From Pyropia yezoensis (taxonomy: Eukaryota > Rhodophyta > Bangiophyceae > Bangiales > Bangiaceae): a stretch of DNA of 64,000 nt. Under the pieces are notes generated by a model. It had not been told where the DNA came from. It searched no databases and worked only from the letters and a program-made list of their open reading frames with translations. Location: assembly GCA_009829735.1 (NCBI GenBank), contig CM020620.1, positions 14,753,420 through 14,817,419 on the forward strand, written 5' to 3'. Position numbers and translations under genes: made by a program. Below are positions 47,796 through 59,038 of this stretch, in pieces. Numbering within the stretch: the stretch's first letter is position 1; each line of letters begins with the position of its first letter.

Positions 47796-48197
47796 TTTGG
47801 TAGCTTCAGGTAGTTTGACTTCCTCCTGACGGTGACGTTGCGATTCCGTTCCCGATTTGGCCCCCACTGGATTCCTGCCCTCGTGCTGCCCCCTGTGTTC
47901 GGCGTGCCTCGGGCATTGTACAGTCAGTATTGGGCAAGGTCACGGCCCATGGCATGGCTGACACAACTGTTTACCTTGCCCACCTCATTGCTATTTTTGG
48001 CAACGATCGACGTTTATTGCAGTGTGGAGGCCTTTGTAAGGCCATGATCGCCGATCGATCGTGACTGAGTATTGTCCCGGACGTGACAATATCCAGTCAG
48101 ACAATACCCAATGCCGACTGTAATACGAACGCAGCGGGTTCCACGAATCACACCGAAAGAACACTGCCCTGACACTGCCCTGGTGGCCCCTGTCACG

Positions 48198-48854
48198 GTT
48201 TTTTTCTTTTGGTCAACGGATCGTTGAAACCCAGTCGGTGCCAAATCAGGTTCCGAATATTCTTCCTCGGCGTTGGCGGGCGCCCCGACTTCCTCAGCGG
48301 CGACTGCGCGCGCCCCGGCGGCGCGCGCGACCGCGGAGGCACGCGTCACCCCGGCGGCGCGCGCATCACCGGCGGCGGCATCCGCGTCATCTTCTGTGCC
48401 GGCGACGACCGACTCGGCGGCGGCAGCCGCATACAAGCCGCCCCTCTCGCGCGAGGGCAAGGGCCCCGCCACGCCCGGCTCGGCGGGCTGGGACAGTCGG
48501 GACCTGCTGCTGCCCCTGCTGGACCCCGCGCGGCGATACACTGCGCCGCCCGCCCCACGTATTGGGCACATCCGACCCACGGCGGCGCGCGCAGCGGAGC
48601 AGCGGGAGCAGCGCCGGATCGCCAAGAGCATCCCCAAGGACAAGTACGTGTGCAAGCCCTGTGGCGTGCGTTGCAACAGCCTGACAGAGCTGCGCGATCA
48701 TCGCTGGTCGCGGCGCCACCGCAATACGGTCAACCGTCCAGCCACGCGCCCGCGGTGCGACATCTCCGATCGCGAGTTCGAGACGATGGAACACTTCGAA
48801 CGCCACCAGCGTGGCAAGGATCACCACCGCACGCTGGCGCGCCACACCAGTTGA
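48198..48854 (+). CDS. Zinc-finger ORF between LTR and gag (gypsy B)
   Basis: This is the counterpart of the gypsy A ORF at the same position: a long Ala-rich start, then RIGHIRPTAARAAEQREQRRI and two C-x2-C-x12-H-x5-H fingers. The first is intact (CKPCGVRCNSLTELRDH..RRH). In the second the Cys pair has become CDIS, so one zinc ligand is lost. As in A, a stop lies just upstream and no ATG opens the frame before the conserved part. Retention of about 200 open codons in two elements whose gag/pol differ substantially argues that the protein mattered. Confidence 0.55.
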
Positions 48855-49207
48855 CACCTCGCAGCGCCCCCCAGGATCTGTGCGAGAGGCGGGATTTGCC
48901 ACGTGGATTCCCCCCGCTTGGAAATCCGGCGCGACCCGACTCGGGCCCGCGCGCGGACGCCGGCGGCAAAATCCGATTGCATGCTTGAGTCTTCGAATTC
49001 TGTTTCATCACATCACTTGTGAACCATCAAATAGTGTTGTACACCTTTGGAATCGTTGCAGCCACTACGGCCGCACACGTCCAGAAGCTCGTGTACCACT
49101 ACTTTGACGGATCAAATTCTTTGCACATTTTAAGGACCTGCCCGGCGCCCAACCCGAGTAAGTCGATTTAGATCTGCTTAGGTTATTGGATTGTTGCGAA
49201 TTTTCCC

Positions 49208-50017
49208 ATGGATCCCCCTAATCCTTCTGGTACTAGCCCGACTAATCCAGGGACGGCCTCAACCGCGCCCTCAGCGGAATCACGGAATCAACTAACTGCG
49301 TTCGTCACGCAGATGAGCGCCGGACTCGAGGCTCACAAGGTAGAACTGGCGGACGCTAAGAAACAGCTGTCGGACGCCAAGGCCAAGACCACCGGTGCAG
49401 GCACAACGACTGCGAGGCCGCACAAGCCCGCGCTGTTCTCGGGCAAGCCCGGGACAATTGAAGTGTGGTGCTCGCACATGGACTCTTATGTGCGGCTGAC
49501 TGACCCTGACGAAGCGTGCCGGATCGCCTGCGCCTACCTGGACGGTGAGGCGTTCCCTTGGTGGCGTACATACAGTCGTACCATCGCGGTTCCCGACTGG
49601 ACTGCCCTGCGGGCTGCGCTCTTCCGTCGCTTCAGCCCACTGAACAAGACGCAGGCGGCGCGGGACAAGCTGCACTCCTGGCATCAAGTTAAGGACGTCG
49701 GGACGTTCAACAGGACGTTCCTAAGCGTCCTCTTGGATGTCCCCGACGTCACCGAAGCAAAGAAAATCGACCGCTATAGCCGAGGCCTTAAGCGAGACAT
49801 CTGGCAGGCACTGTGCCTGAAGACCTACACGGATCATGAGTCCCTTATCACTGACGCCCTGCGCGTCGAAGTGGCCAAGGCTGGAGCGTCCCGTATCACC
49901 AGCAATGTTGGCAGCATTTCTGGGAAGTCACCGACGACGGGTGTTATCCCAATGGACATTTCCAGCATCCAGGTCGACAAGCTGACGCCAGACGAACGCC
50001 AGCGCTGTATGCGCAAC
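49208..50017 (+). pseudogene. gag: gag of gypsy B, interrupted by a solo LTR
   Basis: The ATG at 49208 (MDPPNPSG) opens a frame colinear with gypsy A gag (CAYLDGEAFPWWRTYSR, RFSPLNKTQAARDKLH, RYSRGLKRDIWQALCL). It runs intact to 50017, where a solo LTR is inserted before the zinc knuckle. The knuckle resumes at 50,870 but carries a TGA at the first Cys codon region (50,876-50,878). Confidence 0.88.
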
Positions 50018-50864
50018 TGTGAGGAACCACCCACACTTGGGCAGCCCTCAACGTACTCGTGATGGTGTCAGCGACCCGTTCCAGCCAATAGGGCGACAGG
50101 GTGCGGGGAAGAGGATGGAGGTGGTGACGGTGGTGGGTCTGGGGAAGAGGACGGCGCGACGTCGGTGGTGATCGAGAGGGTTCAAAGGGTGAAGGTCGTC
50201 TTTGGTCTGTGTCTGTGGTTGCCCTTCCGGTCTCCCCCGGTGGCGCCGACACTCACGCACTATATACTCGCGTCGGGGCACCCGAGGTGCCCCAAAGCGT
50301 GCGTTTCTCCGTCGCTCCACCGGTAGGCACAAAACGGCCCAAAAACAAAGCATGGCTCTCAGAACAAAGCATGGGCGGGCGTGCGCACTAAAGGAGTGCA
50401 GCCCCAGTTTGCCCCAAACGAAGGGGTCCGGCGTGCGGCGCCTAGGGCGCCGCCCCAGCCGGCTCCAGACGCCAGTCGGCCCGAAGGTCCGAGAGGCGTG
50501 TAAGCACGATTCGATCGAGTCGGCCGAATCGGCCAGCCGGCTAGCCAGTCACATCGCTGCAATGCTGCAGCGAGGACATTTTAACGGACTCGCCAGCTGT
50601 GGCAGATGTGGCTCGTCATGGGTGCTGACGGTGGCGCCTTTCGACAGGCCATGATGGGCTGTCGATGGCTGCTGTCGTGCGGCCGGCAGACACCGTGAGA
50701 CAGCGGCTGACTCATCTTGCGTCTGGAAGGTACACCGCGTCATGCCCCACAATACAAGGAGTTGATCCATGTTGCCAGGAGTTGATTCGGCAGGATCTGT
50801 AAGGAGCGGTCCCAGATATTATCCCTTAAGCATTAGGCATGGGATTAAGGGGGAAATCCTTACA
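50018..50864 (-). mobile_element. Solo LTR of the gypsy A family, nested in gypsy B gag
   Basis: An 847-bp sequence on the minus strand with ends TGTAAGGATT and CTCACA read in LTR sense, flanked by an exact 5-bp duplication GCAAC (50013-50017 and 50865-50869). Sections match the gypsy A LTR (GGGGCACCTCGGGTGCCCC-like palindrome and TATATA region). No internal sequence remains, so the element was lost by LTR-LTR recombination after insertion. Confidence 0.9.
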
Positions 50865-50913
50865 GCAACGGTCTGTGACTCCGCTGTCGCGAGAAAAGGC
50901 ACTTGGCGAATGA

Positions 50914-53900
50914 TTGCCCGAAAGGCCAGCGGAACTGAAGCAGCAACCGTCATCAACACTTGTGAAAGACGCTTCTTCGGTTCATGAAAATTTGTCGTCA
51001 CCGTTTGAAGGGCCGCGACTCGGGCTTCTGTTTTATACTGCTTCTGCCAATGGAAAGGTTATTAAGGTGCTGTTTGACGACGGATCTCCGATCAACTTTG
51101 TCTCAAGGCGCCTCGTGACCTCCCTGCTTGTGAACACAAAGGAAACGGACTTTGTGGCAAGCATGCCCGATGGCCGCTCTCATGTCCTCGCTGAAACCGT
51201 TGAAACCCTTGAGATTCACATTGGTCCGTACCAAGAACGAATACGATTTGCTGTATGTGACTTAAATGCCCACGACCTCATCCTGGGAGAGAAGTGGCGC
51301 GATGACAAGGACGCCAAGATCAACAACAAGAAAAACCAGATCTCCTTCGAGTTCAACCACAAGAACATCTCTATCACAGCCTCCCTCAAGAAGCCCGAAC
51401 CCCTGATCAGTCGGCAACATCTCGCCCGGATCCTCGTCCGAAGGTGCCCGGTTTTAGCCATCTACCTGCAGTCCGAAGATCCCTCTACCAACTTCGACAA
51501 TAACGCCATTACGATGGGACACGCCGACGACAAGAGAGAAGTTCAAGAGATTCTCAAAGAATGCGCCGACGCTTTTCCAGACGAGCTCCCCGACGGACTT
51601 CCTCCTGAGCGCAGTCACAAGTTTAGCATCAAGCTTAACGACGATGCCGAACCACGTCGCAGCGGAATTTACCGACTAGCCGAATGGGAGCTCGAAGAAC
51701 TCAAGACCCAACTTGCCGTCCTAATATGGAAGGGATTCATCCAACCACGCGCCTCACCGTGGGGCTCTTCCGTCCTCTTTGCGTCAAAAACTGACGGTGG
51801 CTAGCGAATGTGCATCGCCTGCAGGGCCCTAAACAAGGCCACCATCAAGAACGCGTATCCACTACCACGCATCGACGACATCGCCGACCAACGGCGAAAA
51901 GCCAAGTACTTTACGAAGATCGACCGCCGTTCTGGCTACCACCAGATTTGCCTTGGTCCGGAAACAATACCTCTGGTGGCGTTTCGAACCAAGTACGGAC
52001 GCTTTGTGTTCACGGTCGTGCCCTTTGGTCTTACGAATGCACCCGCGGTCTTCATGAACCTAATGAACGATGTCTTCAGACCCTACCTGTACGACTTCAT
52101 CTGCGTCGACCTCGAAGACATCCTAGTCTATAGCGAAACTTATGACGATCACCTCAAGGACCTAAGATTAGCACTCGACAAACTACGAGAACACAAGCTC
52201 TACGCCAAGTTGAGCAAGTGCCCATTCGCTCGGACCACTGTGGACTACCTCGGTCACGTCATCTCCGAGGGAGGCTTCTCCATGGAAGACAACAAGTTCC
52301 AAGCCATTCGTACATGGGCAACACCGAGAAGCAAAAAGGATGTGCAATCCTCGGTACGGTCAGCTTCTACCGCAGATTTATCAAGGGAATGTCGGCCTTC
52401 GCCACGCCTTTGACAAGGCTGACTGGGAATGTCGACTTCGAGTGGACCCCAGACGCCCAGAAAGCTTTCAAGCAGCTGCAGAGCCTGACAACAGCCGCTC
52501 CAGTACTAAGGCCTTTTGACAAGAGATATCCAATCTACGTGTCTACCGATGCCAGCGGATATGCTCTTGGCGCAGTCCTCGAACAAGATGACGGACGCGG
52601 ACAGCGTCCAGTGGCATACTTTTCGTTAACTCCCAACATCCACGAGCAACGCTACAGCATTCTTGAACGAGAACTTCTTGCAGTCGTACAAGCCATCCGC
52701 CATTGGCGCTGCTACCTCTACGGAAGAGCCTTTGAGGTCCACACCGACCATAAGTACCTGAGATACCTAAGAACCCAAGAAAAGCTCAGCGATCGTCAAG
52801 TCAAATGGCTGGAGCTTCTGGACCAGTTCCAGTTCAAGATTGTCCCCATCAATGGCACTTCAAACCCAGTGGCTGGTGCCCTTTCCAGGCAGCCACAAGA
52901 TGCTCCCGACAAGCACGCCCCCAATCGAGACCTCCTTGGTCGCGTGCTGGCCAAGACCATCAAAGCCATCCCCAAGAAAACTAAAATCAACAACCTCATG
53001 ACCATCAACCAAAGTGATCAAGACCTTGCCACCCTAGAACAAGAGTACGACGCGGATCCCGAGTTTGCCGACCTAGTCAAAGACCCGGTATCTCCCTACC
53101 GGCTTCACATGAGGTTGTTGAAACGAGGTGACCAGGCGTGTATCCCTGTCGGTACTCTACGCCAAAGACTACTCCACGACTACCACGATGTCCCGCGCCA
53201 AGGGCACATGGGAGTCAAGAAAACCACGAAGGCCATTAATTCCAAGTCCTACTGGAATACAATGCGGAAGGACATCCAAAGATACGTACGAACATGTGAC
53301 TTGTGCCAGCGAAACAAGGCTAGCACCCATTCACCTCTGAGTCACCTCAAACCTCTACATCCCCCGAACCAACGATGGGCAAGTGTCTCCATGGACTTTA
53401 TCACGCCTCTTCCTCTGACTCCAAGAGGTCACAACGGGATTTACGTCGTTGTCGACCGCCTCTCCAAAATGATTCGACTCGCCCCTATGCAGCCGGACTG
53501 TACCGCGCCAGTTGCAGCACAGCTCTATTGCAGTTATCCGAATTTTGTCCCATGTGGACAAGAGCAAGAGCAAGTGTACAAGAGCAAGGGCCAATCGCAT
53601 GCTCGCAGCAGAGGGCTGTCCAATGGCATGCTGCAACACGTCTGTCGGAAGAACCTGATGATTGGCTATGGCCACAACTGCTCTCGCAACGAACGCTGGT
53701 TGGTCAACACACTCTTGTTTCTTCATCGGATCTTGCCGGTTGGCCCTTTATCTCAGGTCATCTCTGTCAAGAACAGTCCGAAGCGCTCAGCCGGTGCTTG
53801 TTCTGCCCTCGAAGTGGTCAGAAATCCCGAGAGAACCCCCGATCACACTGTTCGTACAACAACTGACCCTCATGCAGAGCAGTCATTGGCCAGAGAGGCA

Positions 53901-54903
53901 GCATCTGAGTCATATCATTGGTCAAACACAGTTTGCTCTTGCTCTTGTCCACATGGGACAAAATTGGGAGAACTGCAATATCACGATCATGTCTATCGAC
54001 ACCACGGACTCCCTGCTGATGTCGTCTACGACAGGGACCGCATCTTCTTCTCCATATTCTGGCGGTCACTCACGGTAATTCTCAAAGTCAGGTTCAAGGC
54101 ATCTTCAGCCTACCACCAGCAAACTGACGGACAGACTGAGATTATGAACAAGAAGATTGAGGAAATCCTGCGAAATTTCGTCAACCATCACCAGGGGCGA
54201 TTGGGACCTATTCTTGGTTGCTGCTGAAGTAGCCTACAACCGGTCTCCAAATGCTGTGACGACGTACTCACCCTTCTTCCTGAACTACGGATTCGAACCC
54301 AAGACAGCTGCAATGGACATCCTCGACAAGTCAGAATCAAGTATACCTGCAGTGTCTGACGGGCTGAGCGGTCTCCAACGTGCTCAGGAGACTGACATAT
54401 CAGCCATCAAGAGTGCAAATGAGGCGCGCTCGACGTACGCAAACCGCCATCGCCGACCTTGCAAGATTGCCGTCGACGATCTGGTGCTTCTAAGTACCAA
54501 ACATCTTATGCCAGACGCCTTCCAAGGCGCTCGAAAGCTGATGCCCAAGTACTCAGGATCCTATCGCGTCACTGAAAGCATCAATGATGTGACTTTTCGC
54601 ATGGATCTTCCCCAAGCGGTGCTCGATCGCAAGGTTCACAATGCCTTCCATGCGAGCTTCCTAAAGCCGTACCGCGCTGACCCGAACGGCTGACTTCCTC
54701 CTGTTCCGCCTCCGGTTGCATTTCCGGACGGTTCGGTCGAGTACGAAGTCGACTCTATCATACGGTCACGACAGCGCCGAGGACGACTACAGTACCTCGT
54801 CAAGTGGAAGGGCTGTGACGTCAGCGAGAACTCCTGGCTGACCAAGCAAGAACTTGCGCACGCACCTGAGGTTTTGGACGCGGTCCTTCGCCGCGCGTCC
54901 TAA
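50914..54903 (+). pseudogene. pol: pol of gypsy B, multiply disabled
   Basis: Same domain order as gypsy A pol. Lesions: TAG at 51,802-51,804 (TGG in A) in reverse transcriptase; catalytic YLDD changed to DLED (about 52,110); a frameshift near 52,350; a MITE at 53,528-53,978 in integrase; a frameshift near 54,190; and TGA at 54,691-54,693 before the chromodomain (CGA in A). The chromodomain (YLVKWKGCDVSENSWL) is intact. The MITE leaves the frame open through it. Confidence 0.9.
53528..53978. mobile_element. MITE, 451 bp, TA target duplication, in gypsy B integrase
   Basis: Terminal inverted repeats of about 45 bp: left TTGCAGTTATCCGAATTTTG, right end reversed TTGCAGTTCTCCCAATTTTG, both continuing into TCCCATGTGGACAAGAGCAA. 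TA lies on both sides (53526-53527 and 53979-53980), and gypsy A shows the unoccupied site at about 42,041. With one TA, 453 bp were added, a multiple of three. It is related to the 193-bp copy at 15,445. Confidence 0.92.
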
Positions 54904-54915
54904 GGGGGGGGAAGG

Positions 54916-55795
54916 TGTAAGGATATGCCCCCGAAATCCCCAAGACTTTACCTTCGGGGATAAGGACTGGGGCCTCTCCTTCCCTGCCCTTCTCAGCCAA
55001 CTCCTTCCAAGACCCATCAACTCACCTCCCTGGTAATCTGGAGATGCCGCGGTGTCCGGCCAAGATTCTAGGGGTCGCGGACGGTCAGCACGAGAGCCGC
55101 GCATCGGCTACCCATTAGTACCCTGACTCATCCCCGGACGGGTATCCTCTCTCCGCGGATCAGAGGACGAACGGACCACAGGACAAGCTACAACTCTGAC
55201 TCAACGGCCAGCCGGAACAATCTCCCCACGAGCTAATCGGAACGGCAAGATTTGCTGACCCACGGGAGATTTTCGAACCGAAGACTGGCGTCTGGCTTAC
55301 ACGCCTCTGCGGCCATTCCGGCCAACCGACGTGTGAGGCCAGCCGCGCGGCTCTACGAGCGCCGTACGCCGCCCCCGCCCCCGCTCGGGGCCGTCTGGTG
55401 GGGCGCCTTGGGGCGCGCATACCCGCCTTGACGTGTGCTGAGAGCCTATGCCTTGTTTTGAGCCCATTGGTGCCGCCCCCCCGGCGGCACGGGAAATTGC
55501 ATGCTTTGGGGCACCCGCGGTGTCCCCCCGGGGGTATACAATGCGTGAGTGCGGGCGCCACCCGGGGAGACCTGAAGGGGAACAAAAAAAACACAGACAC
55601 AACGACCTCCTTCACCCTCGAACCCCTCGACCCATTCGACCCTCACCGACGTCACGCCCATCTTCTTCCCCACCCCCATCACCGTCACCTCGCCCGTCAC
55701 CTTCCCCGCGCCCCGCAGCCTCATTGGCTTGCGCGGGCAGCTGACACCGTTCACCAGGACGTTGAGGGCTGGCCGAGTGTGGGTGGTGCCTCACA
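54916..55795 (+). repeat. Gypsy B 3' LTR
   Basis: 880 bp, TGTAAGGATA to CCTCACA, preceded by the tract AAGGGGGGGGAAGG. Pairs with 46921-47795. Confidence 0.9.
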
Positions 55796-56264
55796 TCTTC
55801 CGTGCCGGGGGGTACGCAGGTCTATTGGCGGGGGGGGAAGGAGCTAATGGCGGGCGTAGGGACGCGGGAGACGACGATGGTGGGCGTGACGACGACGACG
55901 GAGAGCGTGGCGGCGGTGTCGACGGCGGTGGGCGGGGTTGGCCACTCCCCCAGGAGTCGGCCCCACGGCCAGTGTCGCCACGGACACGCCGCGCCCCGCC
56001 CCAACGACCCCCCAGAACATGCTTGCGGACGGCGGTCGGGTGGCCAGAGCACTCCAGCACATTCATACCCTTGCGTCGGCCATTCAGGGGCGAGAAATCA
56101 GGCAAACGCTGTGCCCCCTGTCCTCCCCTCACATTCAGTCGCCCCAGTGGCGCGATGCGGTCGGGCCACCTCAGGCTCATCCGCCACCAGCAAGAAAACA
56201 CTGTTGGCAGGGGGAGGGGGCTCGGCGGCTGCTCCTCGGCTCTCCCGCCTGCATCAAGTGACAT
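55796..56264 (-). pseudogene. Harbinger transposase, N-terminal part
   Basis: Beyond gypsy B the minus-strand frame continues from the transposase with a Pro/Ser-rich segment. The ATG at 56264 (MSLDAGGRAEE) is the likely start; the frame is open to 56384. The stretch encodes no recognised domain, which is normal for the N-terminus of these proteins. Its frame joins the main part across the target duplication. Confidence 0.6.
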
Positions 56265-57094
56265 AATCAGCGGGCGGCAATTAATGATGTGGCAAAAACA
56301 ACTCGCACACGCGACACCCAAGTTGGGGCGGTGTGCAAGGGCTGCCTCCCGTGTCGGGGGAACCGGAAGAAGTGCAAGTCGCACACACTCTATCCCTGTT
56401 GTGGGGCAATCCCCCCACTGACAAACAAGAAGATGGTGTGTGGTCCAACAGTTTCTTGGTCGGGACGGGGACGCAGGGCCAAGCCCCGCTGTCCCTCCCC
56501 TTATCCCCCCAGGGTCCCCTCAGAATCTCGCCACTCAGAATCTCCCACCCCAGCACCTGCCCACCGGGCCACACGAAAAATCAAGACGATAAATGCAGAA
56601 AACCCTCAAATCCAAGTTGGATTTACTACTAAGCTAACTATCCCAAACTTAGGGAATATGGACCCAGATGCAGGGGGAGGAACGGATCAGGCTAGTGGCC
56701 TGCCGCCCCTTGCATGGCACGTGTTGGCCCCCTACCTGGTGGTCAATACTGCCACACTCCTCTCTCCTCAGTTCCGACCGACCCGGTCGGCCCTGTGAGG
56801 GGGTGCGTAAACGCACGTCTCGGCGTCGGGGGCGCGACTTGCTGTCCCCCCTCGAGTACCTAACGCGGATGTGGAGGCGGGCACGTTGACCACCCCTCTC
56901 CTCAAGCTTGCCCACTCGGCAGCTCGCTTTCCTCGGTTTCCACTTCGCCACTACCACCACATCCCCTTCACCTTCCACTGGGCCGCCCCACGCTGGGGAG
57001 GCCACCCGTATACCCACGATCCGAGTCCCCCTCAACTCGAGGCGTGTCTCGTGTCACTGTAGCCAGGGCGTCTCTCCCCAACTTGGGGAGAGCC

Positions 57095-59038
57095 ATGGCG
57101 ACCGCGGGGGTGGAGACCGACTCCCTCGATGAACGAATGGAGGACACCTCTTACGGTGCGGCGCCCGCCGGAACTTCCGGCGGGGGCTCCGCGGTTACTC
57201 CGGGGGATGGGACTCCCGCGTCACCCGGCTTTGGGTTGACGGCGGGATCTCGCCCGGAGGCGGGACACATTGTCCCGCGTGAGGCCTTGGGGCGGTGGTT
57301 TTACCCCGCTTGGCCTCTGTATGAGGAGGGGTTGACTGTTCTTCGCTGTGGCCGACTTGGCGCAGCGATGAGTCGGGTATGGGACCGCCTACGAGAGAAG
57401 TATCCCCGTAGGGTCGGGTTCCCTGCCGGCTTCAGGACGGACCAGTTTGCCTTCCTAGACGATGAGGAGGTCGAGGACGTACAGCGGGCCAAGGCCATGA
57501 TGGACCGCGGGGGAACTATCCCGGGTCCCGGCGACTTGCCGACCTTTACTTGGGACGCGGTGGCAACTCGCCCCCCGTACCTTCACGAGGCCGATCCGCA
57601 CACTCATCACTTTGATGTGCGGATGGAGAAGGACTTCCGGCGAGGTCCCTACTTGGTGACCTCGGCTCAACTTGAAATTCCGCAGCAGTCCGTTACCAGT
57701 TAGGAGCAGGACTACCCGAAGGAACCCGAGTGGTGGCCTCAAGTTGAGGTCCCGTACGGGTTCCCTGCGTTGCTGCCACGGTTGCTCGACCACTTCGGCT
57801 CCGTCATGTTGACGGCTAGCCCAGATCACCTGGTGTGGGCCATCTTGGCCACCCAGTGGCTCCTCGAGGTCATGTCGACCTGGGTGTTCTGTGTCCAGCG
57901 GCGGGGGATGCTCTGGCATCTCCCCCTCCGGCTTGTCCAAGGTTTGGAGCAGCTCACCCCTCAGCTAGTTGCTGAGGGGTGCTCATCAGGACAACTCACT
58001 CTTCTTGAGGAGATGCTCCGCCTCCACAAGTTTATCGAGTGGGAGAGCATTGAGCACAAGATGCGCCGCCTCACTCGTGGGCCGAAGGACGATGGCGCAC
58101 TTCGCCATTTCGCATGGGTCGTTCGTGAACTTCACGACGGCCGTGTGGTGCTACGAGAGGGCTTGGGCATCGAGGACTACCCGTATGCCCCGGGGGTGGA
58201 TCGCCACACTGCGCCACCCCCGGACAAGGCCATAGTGATGGCCGTGCCTTCTCATGATGACCATATGACTCAACCCACTGCGGGGGCCCCGAGTAGGGGT
58301 CGCAGTTACACCCGGGCACCGCCACCTCGGCGTGCCCCTCCACTTCGCCCTGCCCCCTACCAGCCGCACGGGGACATCCCGATTAGCGTGGCCGTTCAGT
58401 CGTCCACCCCGGTGTCCCCCAACTTGGGGGCCACCCTTCTGACGGTTTACCCCAAGTTGGTGTTACCGGCTACGCCTCTGACCTCAGAGATGATGATCAC
58501 CACGTTGGTGCGCACCGTTTCCTGGTTGGCCGCGTCGACCGCAACCCTCCAAAGTTCCGAGACTCCTCAGCTTGAGGAGTGCGTTCGTACTGCAGTGGCG
58601 ACCGCGAGTTGCGAGTCGGTGCCGGAGTTTATGACAGCCGAGTTGGCTCGCATTGGGGCTAATATGCCCCATCCAGCACCACTTGGGCGTGGCAATCGTC
58701 GTGCGAGCCGGGCATACTCGCCTCCTCGCCGTCGTCGCCGACGCTCCCGGCGTTCTCCCTCCGTGTCGGAAGACGAGTTGTCTTACTCTGTCTCGGAGTC
58801 CTCTACTCCGTCAGAGTCGGAGTCAGTTCGCCGTCTGCGTTGCCACCTTGTGCGCATGACGAAGCAGAAGACCAGCCGCGGTCGTCGCCACTTGCGCGAC
58901 CGTGAGGGGCGCGGTGGTTCCGACTTGGAGCCGCCGGCCCCGCCGACTGGTGGGGAGCGTTATCGCCGTGGGTCTCGCCGCTCGCCTCCACGTGAGGGCG
59001 AGGGCCGTGGAGTGAGAGAGTCTAGCATGCGTGCCTAG
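57095..59038 (+). CDS. Convergent accessory ORF of element C, RS-rich tail, one TAG
   Basis: From the ATG at 57095 (MATAGVETDSLDERMEDT) a single frame of 648 codons runs to TAG... at 59,036-59,038, with one internal TAG at 57,701-57,703 (CAG before a C-to-T change would fit). Residues 60-200 are acidic/aromatic globular-looking (WFYPAWPLYEEGLTVLRCGR, RTDQFAFLDDEEVEDVQR); 220-330 are helical (LLDHFGSVMLTASPDHLVWA). The final 130 residues are Arg/Ser-rich (RRRRRRSRRSPSVSEDEL). The arrangement resembles a gag-like or nuclear RNA-binding protein, but no family is recognised. It ends 111 bp before the end of pol on the opposite strand. Similar antisense extra ORFs are known in some plant gypsy lineages. 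The first palindromic 21-mer ends two bases before the ATG. Confidence 0.6.

Larger units (their letters stand above)
46921..55795 (+). mobile_element. Ty3/gypsy chromovirus B (8.9 kb), with nested insertions
   Basis: 5' LTR 46921-47795, zinc-finger ORF, gag, pol with chromodomain, polypurine tract (54,904-54,915), 3' LTR 54916-55795. The target duplication is TCCTC (46916-46920) and TCTTC (55796-55800), with one mismatch. LTR divergence is roughly 40 differences by eye (4-5%), so it is older than gypsy A. It contains a solo LTR in gag and a MITE in integrase; without them it is about 7.6 kb. It lies in the Harbinger transposase gene in the opposite orientation. Confidence 0.92.
34502..56264. 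mobile_element. PIF/Harbinger DNA transposon, split by two gypsy insertions
   Basis: The two diagnostic Harbinger genes are both present: a Myb/SANT-like protein on + (34,502-36,296 continuing at 43,952-44,190) and a DDE transposase on - (45,451-46,920 continuing at 55,796-56,264). They converge on 44,191-45,450. Subtracting gypsy A and gypsy B leaves an element of about 5-6 kb, a normal Harbinger size. Terminal inverted repeats and the expected 3-bp target duplication were not found by eye, so the outer limits given are those of the genes. Both genes carry stops, and the transposase lacks its first catalytic Asp, so the copy is dead. Confidence 0.75.

Noticed and set aside
54290-54300. GATTCGAACCC resembling a tRNA T-arm
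   Set aside because: It lies in the integrase coding sequence (Gly-Phe-Glu-Pro) in both gypsy copies.
56289-56798. A Cys-rich plus-strand frame (CKGCLPCRGNRKKC) resembling a zinc cluster
   Set aside because: No ATG opens it, the cysteine spacing does not fit Zn2Cys6 or CCHC, and the same bases are rich in palindromes. Possibly a leader of element C.
56281-57060. An LTR at the left end of element C
   Set aside because: No TG...CA ends, polypurine tract or second copy in the window could be identified; the partner LTR would lie beyond 64,000.
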